DNA of 18,070 nt from an uncultured Clostridia bacterium (GTDB taxonomy: Bacteria > Bacillota > Clostridia > Oscillospirales > Acutalibacteraceae), in contig CAMBQD010000003.1 of assembly GCA_945869905.1 (NCBI GenBank), positions 1 to 18,070 of the forward strand, read 5' to 3'. The position numbers were made by a program, and so were the translations under genes. The notes under the pieces were generated by a model. It saw nothing but the letters and a program-made list of their open reading frames with translations, was not told the DNA's origin and did no database searches. Below, in pieces: positions 7,361 through 12,794 of the stretch. Within the stretch, counting starts at the first letter, position 1. The number at the start of each line of letters is the position of its first letter.

Positions 7361-8639
7361 TGTTACACCATTTATCATAAAATTCTTCATCCTTTCCTCT
7401 GATTTCATCCATAATAAGCTTTTTAAATTCCTTTTCCCTGACAGCCTTTGGAGGATATGATTTCAAATCAATTTCCGGCAGGTCAATGGGCTTGTCCTCT
7501 GCGTCCTTTGCAATAAGCATTGCCGCACGCTTTGAAAATACCAAACTTTCCAACAGGGAGTTGGAGGCAAGCCTGTTTTTGCCGTGCACACCATTGCAGG
7601 CAGTTTCGCCCACTGCGTAAAGATGCTCCATAGATGTTTTGCCGTTGATGTCGGTTTTAACACCGCCCATCATATAATGCTGTGCCGGAGTAACGGGAAC
7701 TTTGTCCTTGGTAATGTCGTATCCCTCGTCCATACACGCCTCGTATATATTGGGTAGTGTAAGGTACACGTGGTCTGTGCCGAATTTTGCCATTTCATCA
7801 ACTATTGCATTTGTCACAACGTCACGGGGCTGCAGCTCGTCAGTAAATCTTTCACCCTTTTCGTTAAGGAGAACAGCGCCCTCACCCCTAACGCTTTCGC
7901 TGATAAGAAAGCGTCTTCCCTTTTTTTTGCTGTACAGGGTGGTGGGGTGAATTTGGATATAGTTCATATCCTGAAGCTCAACACCGTGCTTTAATGCAAG
8001 GGCAAAGGAATCGCCGGTGATGTGGGGATAGTTTGTGGAGTTTAGGAAAAGACCGCCGATACCGCCTGTGGCAAGTATCACGTCCTTTGCTATAATTGCA
8101 CCCATTTCGCCGTACTCGTCCTCGCACACAATACCCTGACATATGTTATCCTTTTCAATGAAATCAATCATCGTTGTCTGAGTAACAAAGGTGATATTTT
8201 CTCTCTTTTTTGCAATTCTCAGCAGGGTTGCAGTAATCTCCTTGCCGGTTTCATCCTTGTGGTGAAGAATTCTGTTTCTCCTGTGAGCACCCTCACGGGT
8301 GTAGTCAAAATCTCCGTCGCCGTCGGTGTCAAATTTTACGCCGAGGTCAACAAGAGTTGATATAACGTCAGTTGAGGATTCAATCATAACCCTAACAGAT
8401 TCGGGATTGTTTTCGTAATGGCCTGCCTTCATAGTGTCCTCAAAGTAGCAGTTAAAGTCGTTGATGTCCTTTAACACGCACACACCGCCCTGGGCAAGAT
8501 AGGAGTCGCACTCCTTTAAGTCCTCCTTTGTGATGACAAGTATGTCCTTATCCCTTGGCAGACACAGTGCGGCAAACAAGCCGGCAACACCGCTTCCCAC
8601 TATTACAACATCTGTTTTTATAAAGTCCTTTATATCCAT
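7350..8639 (-). CDS. nadB: L-aspartate oxidase
   Basis: 429 residues. NadB oxidises L-aspartate to iminoaspartate using FAD, with fumarate or oxygen as acceptor; NadA then forms quinolinate. Visible features are the FAD-binding VIVGSGVAGLFAALCLP (12-28), SYLAQGGVCVL (46-56), EGAHRRNRILHHKDETG (116-132), QIHPTTLY (229-236), SVRGEGAVLLNEKGERFTDE (249-268, with Arg251 at the active site), AQHYMMGGVKTD (319-330) and GKNRLASNSLLE (353-364). It lacks the longer helical C-terminal domain of the roughly 540-residue E. coli enzyme; short forms of this size are common in Clostridia, so I do not treat it as truncated. The ATG at 8637-8639 follows an AAAAGGAT site at rather short spacing. It leads the nadBC operon; nadA is not in the window. 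Confidence 0.93.
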   Translation of the reverse strand: MDIKDFIKTDVVIVGSGVAGLFAALCLPRDKDILVITKEDLKECDSYLAQGGVCVLKDINDFNCYFEDTMKAGHYENNPESVRVMIESSTDVISTLVDLGVKFDTDGDGDFDYTREGAHRRNRILHHKDETGKEITATLLRIAKKRENITFVTQTTMIDFIEKDNICQGIVCEDEYGEMGAIIAKDVILATGGIGGLFLNSTNYPHITGDSFALALKHGVELQDMNYIQIHPTTLYSKKKGRRFLISESVRGEGAVLLNEKGERFTDELQPRDVVTNAIVDEMAKFGTDHVYLTLPNIYEACMDEGYDITKDKVPVTPAQHYMMGGVKTDINGKTSMEHLYAVGETACNGVHGKNRLASNSLLESLVFSKRAAMLIAKDAEDKPIDLPEIDLKSYPPKAVREKEFKKLIMDEIRGKDEEFYDKWCNNEN

Positions 8640-8691
8640 AATCCTTTTGTGCCTTTAGGCATTCTTCTCCTGCGATTTAGATTATTACCGT

Positions 8692-8710
8692 TATCTTAAA
8701 TTTTAAGATA
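8692..8710. promoter_or_regulatory. 19-bp palindrome at the nadB transcription start, candidate operator
   Basis: TATCTTAAATTTTAAGATA reads as 9-bp arms around a single central base. Measured from the predicted nadB promoter it covers about +4 to +22, the typical position of a repressor site. It does not resemble the NiaR (TGTCAAGACA-like) motif I recall, so the cognate regulator is unknown. AT-rich sequence makes chance palindromes more likely, so this is moderate support only. Confidence 0.5.
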
Positions 8711-8720
8711 TACTTATTCT

Positions 8721-8749
8721 AATATATAATTTTTCTGTCTGCTTGTCAA
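8721..8749 (-). promoter_or_regulatory. nadBC promoter
   Basis: Read on the minus strand: TTGACA (8749-8744, perfect), 17-base spacer, TATATT (8726-8721). The predicted start is near 8714, leaving a leader of about 75 nt before the nadB ATG. It stands back to back with the promoter of the HAD gene. Confidence 0.75.
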
Positions 8750-8751
8750 GA

Positions 8752-8780
8752 TTGATAAAGAATATATATTATGTTAAAAT
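8752..8780 (+). promoter_or_regulatory. Promoter of the HAD phosphatase gene
   Basis: TTGATA (8752-8757), 17-base spacer, TAAAAT (8775-8780) with TGT before it (TG-extended -10). Predicted start near 8787, leader about 23 nt. Its -35 is only two bases from that of the divergent nadB promoter. Confidence 0.7.
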
Positions 8781-8809
8781 CAGTCTATACAGTTTATGTG
8801 AGGTTAGAT

Positions 8810-9379
8810 ATGAACGTTTTTGATTTTGACAACACAATATACGACGGTGAAACGCTGGTGGACTTTATTGTTTACTACATAAAAACCGACCCAAAGATTT
8901 GGAAATATGTGCCCAAGCTGCTTTATATCTATTTTAAAGATGCCTGTCATCTGTTTACCGTTGACGAGGCAATAAAGGCATATGCAGGCTTTCTTGAGGG
9001 ATACTATGTTAAGAAGATTGATACCGCCCAAGAAGATGTCAAAAAATTCTGGGACAAAAATCAGCATAAAATCAAGCCGTGGTATAATGATGTCAGACGT
9101 GATGATGATATTATAGTTTCAGGAACAACGGATTTTATACTTGAGGAAATTGCAAAGCGTATAGGCATTAAAAATTATGTTTGCTCCTCCATTGATAAGA
9201 ATACAGGCAAATTCAAGCGCCTATGCTTTTTGGAAAATAAGGTAAAGCTGTTTTATGAGGCTTATCCCGACGCTCATATTGATAATTTTTATACCGATTC
9301 AATGAATGATAAGGCAATGATGGATATTGCCGACCATGTTTATTTTGTAACAGGGGATAAAATCGAAAAAATAAAATAA
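8810..9379 (+). CDS. HAD superfamily (subfamily IB) hydrolase, probable phosphatase
   Basis: 189 residues from the ATG at 8810, preceded 5 bases upstream by TGAGGT; an in-frame ATG at 8771 lies inside the promoter and is rejected. HAD motif I is VFDFDNT (3-9, nucleophile Asp5, acid/base Asp7), motif II is VSGTTDF (103-109), the motif III lysine is probably Lys144 and motif IV is DSMND (163-167). A helical cap occupies about residues 15-90. This arrangement matches HAD-IB phosphatases of the SerB/PGP type, which dephosphorylate small metabolites, but the substrate cannot be named. The gene is monocistronic and divergent from nadBC. No clear terminator follows. Confidence 0.83.
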   Translation: MNVFDFDNTIYDGETLVDFIVYYIKTDPKIWKYVPKLLYIYFKDACHLFTVDEAIKAYAGFLEGYYVKKIDTAQEDVKKFWDKNQHKIKPWYNDVRRDDDIIVSGTTDFILEEIAKRIGIKNYVCSSIDKNTGKFKRLCFLENKVKLFYEAYPDAHIDNFYTDSMNDKAMMDIADHVYFVTGDKIEKIK

Positions 9380-9749
9380 TTTTTCAAGGCAAAAAAATAC
9401 CATATTATACCTGTGAAAATATCAGTGCAAAAAGGCATAATATACTTGACATTTATATTACAGTGTGTTACTCTTTTGTTACTATTGCCATGTACAATAT
9501 TTTGCACATATTTTCAAAATATATTGCTATCAACAATATATAGTATGCAAAATAGCAAAATCGTGGTTTTTCAACACAACCCAAAGTGGTTACATTTTGG
9601 ATAAAATATCACAGATGTGATTTATTTTGACTGCAAATTTTGCTATAATCTTTATTGCCTTAGAGATACATATATATCTTTTAAATACAAATATTATTAT
9701 CAGAGCCAGAAATATAAAAACAGAAACCTATAAGAGGGGTGAACTGTAC
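9380..9749. other. AT-rich 370-base intergenic region upstream of murA
   Basis: No convincing gene. A 63-codon frame starting at GTG (9413) has no ribosome binding site. What can be seen: a candidate promoter TTGACA (9446-9451), 17 bases, TGT-TACTCT (9469-9474); an imperfect dyad TGTACAA-TATT-TTGCACA (9491-9508); a perfect 8-bp hairpin ATATATTG...CAATATAT (9519-9541) without a T-run; and the murA extended -10 at 9642-9649, which is overlapped by the palindrome GCAAATTTTGC. The upstream promoter could give a murA mRNA with a leader of about 270 nt, or a small untranslated RNA; both are speculative. Confidence 0.45.
9642..9649 (+). promoter_or_regulatory. murA extended -10 promoter
   Basis: Perfect TATAAT (9644-9649) with a TG-extended element immediately upstream. 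The -35 at 17 bases is poor (TTTATT). The predicted start near 9656 gives a leader of about 95 nt. GCAAATTTTGC (about 9633-9643), an 11-bp palindrome, abuts the -10 and could be a regulator site. Confidence 0.5.
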
Positions 9750-11036
9750 TTGGAAAATTTTGTTATTAACGGCGGACACGAGCTTTTCGGCGAGGTTAAT
9801 ATCAGCGGCGCTAAAAATGCGGCTGTTGCAATTATTCCTGCGGCACTGCTGTGTGACGATGTTGTCCGTATAGAAAATATTCCTAATATCAGTGATGTAA
9901 GTCTTATTATTCAAATTCTTGACCGTATGGGTGCAGGAATTAAAATGATAAATAAAAATACAATTGAAATTGATTCACGTTCCGTGGTATGCCAGCCGGT
10001 GCCCTATGAGCTTGCATCTCATTTCAGGGCAAGCTATTACCTTATTGGTATTATGCTTGGCAGATTTAAAAAGGCTGAGGTTGCAATGCCCGGCGGATGT
10101 GATTTTGGTGTAAGGCCTATTGATTTGCACATTAAGGGCTTTCAAATGCTGGGTGCAAAGGTTGAAACAATTAACGGTATGGTTTGCGCCAATGCGGATA
10201 AATTAGTGGGCGCGTCCATATATATGGACAATGTGTCCGTCGGTGCAACTATGAATGTTATGCTTGCCGCAGTGCTGGCAAGAGGACTTACCATAATTGA
10301 AAATGCCGCCAAGGAGCCACATATTGTTGACCTGGCAAACTTCCTTAACTCAATGGGTGCCGATGTTCGCGGCGCAGGTACGGACGTTATTAAAATCAGA
10401 GGCGTTGAAAAGCTCCACGGCTGTACTTATTCAATTATTCCCGACCAGATCGAAGCAGGCACATATATGGTGGCTGCGGCAACCTGCGGCGGTGACGTGC
10501 TTGTTAAAAATGTAATTCCAAAGCATTTGGAGTCCATCAGTGCCAAGCTGGAGGAGGCAGGCGCAGAAATCATTGAATATGACGATGCAGTGCGTGTAAC
10601 GCGCTTTAAGCCCCTTACAAGATGTAATGTTAAAACCATGCCCCATCCGGGCTTTCCGACGGATATGCAGCCGCAGATAGCAGTGCTTTTGTCCTTGGCT
10701 AAGGGGACAAGTATGCTTTCCGAAAGCGTGTGGGACAACCGCTTTCAATATGTGGGACAGCTGCTGAGAATGGGTGCCGATATCAAGGTTGACGGTAAGG
10801 TGGCTGTTATTGAGGGCGTTGAGTCGCTGACAGGCGTTAAGGTTAAGGCTACCGACCTTCGTGCAGGTGCGGCTATGATTATTGCCGGTCTTGCCGCTGA
10901 GGGTGAAACCGTTGTTGAGGATATTCAGTATATCGAGCGCGGATACGAGGATGTTGTGGAAAAGTTCAGCTCCCTTGGTGCAGATATAAGACGTGTAGAG
11001 GTTAACGAGCCGGATATTGTGTCCGACGCAGGCTAA
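9750..11036 (+). CDS. murA: UDP-N-acetylglucosamine 1-carboxyvinyltransferase (MurA)
   Basis: 428 residues. MurA transfers enolpyruvyl from PEP to UDP-GlcNAc, the first committed step of peptidoglycan synthesis, in the cytoplasm. I start it at TTG (9750-9752) because AGGGGTGA lies 7 bases upstream (9735-9742) and the product then begins (M)ENFVINGG like other MurAs; the frame stays open upstream to 9627 but that part is AT-rich leader. Key residues are in place: Lys22-Asn23 in SGAKNAA, the active-site loop PGGCDFGVRP (114-123, with Cys117, the residue attacked by fosfomycin), and the catalytic Asp in GFPTDMQPQ. A terminator follows 11 bases after the stop. Clostridia often carry two MurA paralogues; which one this is cannot be told. 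Confidence 0.93.
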   Translation: MENFVINGGHELFGEVNISGAKNAAVAIIPAALLCDDVVRIENIPNISDVSLIIQILDRMGAGIKMINKNTIEIDSRSVVCQPVPYELASHFRASYYLIGIMLGRFKKAEVAMPGGCDFGVRPIDLHIKGFQMLGAKVETINGMVCANADKLVGASIYMDNVSVGATMNVMLAAVLARGLTIIENAAKEPHIVDLANFLNSMGADVRGAGTDVIKIRGVEKLHGCTYSIIPDQIEAGTYMVAAATCGGDVLVKNVIPKHLESISAKLEEAGAEIIEYDDAVRVTRFKPLTRCNVKTMPHPGFPTDMQPQIAVLLSLAKGTSMLSESVWDNRFQYVGQLLRMGADIKVDGKVAVIEGVESLTGVKVKATDLRAGAAMIIAGLAAEGETVVEDIQYIERGYEDVVEKFSSLGADIRRVEVNEPDIVSDAG

Positions 11037-11047
11037 TTAAAATAATT

Positions 11048-11075
11048 AAAGCGTATCATCAAGATACGCTTTTTT
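11048..11075 (+). terminator. Terminator after murA
   Basis: GCGTATC (11051-11057), loop ATCAA, GATACGC (11063-11069), followed by six T residues; flanking A-T pairs can lengthen the stem. It ends only about 20 bases before the walJ ATG. Confidence 0.87.
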
Positions 11076-11094
11076 GTTGATTTTGGAGAAGAAT

Positions 11095-11883
11095 ATGTCA
11101 AAGGTTTGTCAGCTGTTTTCAGGCAGCAGCGGTAATTCCATACTGATTTCATCAAAGGGACATAATTTTTTGGTGGATATCGGCGTTTCTGCCAAAAGGT
11201 GTGAAAATGCTCTTTTAAACATAGGTGTTGACCCCAAAAGCATTGACGCTGTTTTTGTTACTCATGAGCATACCGACCACTGCTCAGGCGTGCGTGTGTT
11301 TGCGTCAAGGAACAATGTTCCTGTTTTTGCATCAAAGGTCTGCCTTGAGGAAATGATGCTTTCAGGTACGCTTAATGACAGGGTATCTGCCGGTGCAGTG
11401 GAAAATCATATGGAGCTTTGCGGCTTTGATATTATGACCTTTAAGCAGAGCCACGACAGTAAGGACTGTATCGGCTACAGATTTGATTTGCCCGACGGCA
11501 GGAGTGTGTCCGTATGCACGGATACAGGCTATATAACGGAAAATGCTAAAGAGGTTTTGCCCAATACGGATTTGATTTTTATTGAGTCAAACCATGAAAT
11601 ATCCATGGTGGAAACAGGTCCGTATCCCTATCCGCTGAAGCAGAGAATATTGGGTGCAAGCGGTCATCTGTCAAACTTTGCCTGCGGCGAGTACATAAAG
11701 GAGCTGGCAAAAAGCGGCACAACCCGATTTGTGCTTTCTCATCTCAGCCGTGAAAACAATATGCCCCATATTGCACGCCAAACCGCATTGGCGGCAATGG
11801 AGGAAATAGGGCTTAAGGAGGATGCAGATTTCAGGCTGTACGTATCTCCTCCTGAAAATGAGGGCAGGGGAATAGTATTATGA
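11095..11883 (+). CDS. walJ: WalJ/YycJ-family metallo-beta-lactamase-fold hydrolase
   Basis: 262 residues from the ATG at 11095 with GGAGAA at 11085-11090. The metal site is THEHTDHCSG (56-65; His57, His59, Asp61, His62); further ligands are expected in ASGHLSN and VLSHLSREN. The opening CQLFSGSSGNS is characteristic of the YycJ/VicX/WalJ group, which in Bacillus and Staphylococcus sits in the walRK region and has been linked to cell-division/replication coordination and DNA repair as a 5' exonuclease-like enzyme. Here there is no walRK in the window, but rlmH follows with a 4-base overlap, a pairing also seen near walJ in other Firmicutes. Its transcript would have to read through the murA terminator or start inside murA. 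Confidence 0.86.
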   Translation: MSKVCQLFSGSSGNSILISSKGHNFLVDIGVSAKRCENALLNIGVDPKSIDAVFVTHEHTDHCSGVRVFASRNNVPVFASKVCLEEMMLSGTLNDRVSAGAVENHMELCGFDIMTFKQSHDSKDCIGYRFDLPDGRSVSVCTDTGYITENAKEVLPNTDLIFIESNHEISMVETGPYPYPLKQRILGASGHLSNFACGEYIKELAKSGTTRFVLSHLSRENNMPHIARQTALAAMEEIGLKEDADFRLYVSPPENEGRGIVL

Positions 11884-12358
11884 TGAATGTTACCGTAATT
11901 GCCGTCGGTAAGCTTAAGGAAGGCTACCTGCGTGACGGCTGTAAAGAATATATCAAAAGGCTGGGCGCCTATGCCAAGGTTAATGTTATTGAAATTAACG
12001 AGGAAAAATGCAGTGACAACCCATCGGACAGTGAAATAAAAAATGTCATAAAAAAGAGGGGGAAAGGATAATTGCCAAAATCCCCAAGGGCTCGGCAGTA
12101 ATACCCCTTTGCATTGAGGGTAGGGAATATGACAGTCGTGAATTTTCAGGGCTTATTGAAAATATTTCACTGAGTAATTCACATATATGCTTTGTGATAG
12201 GCGGTTCATTTGGACTTGATGACAGCGTAAAGCAAGCGGGCAAAATTAAATTATCCTTCGGCAAAATGACTCTTCCTCATCAGCTTGCAAGAATGGTGCT
12301 GCTGGAGCAGATTTACCGTGGCTTTTCAATAATGAACAATTCAAAATATCACAAATAA
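11880..12358 (+). CDS. rlmH: 23S rRNA (pseudouridine-1915-N3) methyltransferase RlmH, split by a -1 frameshift
   Basis: The zero frame from the ATG at 11880 (second ATG at 11883) runs to a stop at 12069-12071, giving 63 residues of the RlmH N-terminus (VTVIAVGKLKEGYLRDGC). From 12056 the -1 frame continues to TAA at 12356-12358 and encodes the rest of RlmH, including the SAM-binding knot segment CFVIGGSFGLDDSV and the C-terminal MTLPHQLARMVLLEQIYRGF...KYHK. Joined at 12056 the protein has 159 residues, exactly the family size, with no missing or extra residue at the junction (VIKK-EGERIIAKIP). RlmH is a SPOUT-class methyltransferase acting on helix 69 of the 70S ribosome. Neither half shows other stops or decay. 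The break is therefore a one-base difference in an A run: programmed frameshift, recent mutation, or sequence error. It overlaps walJ by 4 bases. Confidence 0.85.
12050..12056 (+). other. Slippery heptamer A AAA AAG at the rlmH frame break
   Basis: In the zero frame the codons are ATA AAA AAG, so the heptamer is exactly in the X XXY YYZ phase used by dnaX for -1 frameshifting; slipping back one base continues with GAG GGG GAA. Downstream, GGGGA (12059-12063) can pair with TCCCC (12081-12085) and AAGGG (12086-12090) with CCCTT (12105-12109), giving only short stems. No upstream Shine-Dalgarno stimulator is visible. A simple loss of one A from a run of seven would create the same heptamer by default. 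Confidence 0.45.
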
Positions 12359-12364
12359 AAACTG

Positions 12365-12400
12365 AAAGCGACTTGAATCAGATGTTCAAGCCGCTTTTTT
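12365..12400. terminator. Terminator between rlmH and the Rrf2 gene
   Basis: AAAGCGACTTGAA (12365-12377) pairs with TTCAAGCCGCTTT (12385-12397) with one A-C mismatch and a 7-base loop, followed by T residues to 12400. On the minus strand the stem is followed by CAGTTTTTATT, so it can also end the met operon transcript, whose last gene stops at 12402. Confidence 0.83.
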
Positions 12401-12401
12401 G

Positions 12402-12794
12402 CTATATTATGTCTGCTAAGGTTTTTGTGGACAGAAAATCCTCGATTAAATCGTCAAGCTCCTTCCACATTTTATATGTTTTGCAGCTGGCAGAGTTGGT
12501 GCAAAAATCAGACTCCACGCAGGCTACAGGTGCCAGACTGCCTTCGGCAACACGCAGTATTGATAACAGCGTGTATTCCTCTGGCGGCTTGTTCAGGCGG
12601 TAGCCGCCGTTTTTACCTCTGGAGCTTTCTATAATCCCCGCCTTATTCAGTGAGGCAACAATTATCTCCAGATATTTACTGCCCATTCCCTTGTTTTCGG
12701 CAATTTCTTTAAGGGATACAGGTCCGTCATTTTGATGCTCTGCAACATAGCTCATAATCATCAGGGCATATCTTCCCTTAGTGGAAATCATCAT
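12402..12794 (-). CDS. Rrf2-family transcriptional regulator with IscR-type cysteines
   Basis: 130 residues from the ATG at 12792-12794, which shares one base with the metH TGA (TGATG) and has GGAGGTGA 6 bases upstream; a GTG one codon earlier is the alternative. The winged-helix begins MMISTKGRYALMIM and includes SLKEIAENKGMGSKYLEIIV (about 27-46) and SSRGKNGGYRL (the wing, about 57-67). Cys92, Cys98 and Cys104 have the same C-x5-C-x5-C spacing and even numbering as the [2Fe-2S] ligands of E. coli IscR, so cluster binding is likely, though the intervening residues differ (CVESDFCTNSASC). As the last gene of a metF-metH operon rather than an isc/suf operon, it may sense redox state, Fe-S supply or a sulfur metabolite for methionine synthesis (inference; CymR, another Rrf2 member, controls sulfur metabolism). 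Confidence 0.9.
   Translation of the reverse strand: MMISTKGRYALMIMSYVAEHQNDGPVSLKEIAENKGMGSKYLEIIVASLNKAGIIESSRGKNGGYRLNKPPEEYTLLSILRVAEGSLAPVACVESDFCTNSASCKTYKMWKELDDLIEDFLSTKTLADII

Noticed and set aside
7350..8639. NadB as a truncated pseudogene because it lacks about 110 C-terminal residues of the E. coli enzyme
   Set aside because: All active-site motifs are intact and short NadB proteins are common in Clostridia; the reading frame is clean.
9413..9604. 63-codon frame beginning with GTG upstream of murA
   Set aside because: No Shine-Dalgarno sequence, low-complexity hydrophobic start, and it spans a promoter and two dyads; more likely non-coding leader DNA.
12046..12264. 72-codon minus-strand frame over the rlmH break
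   Set aside because: It is the shadow of the -1 frame RlmH sequence; the RlmH reading explains the region completely.
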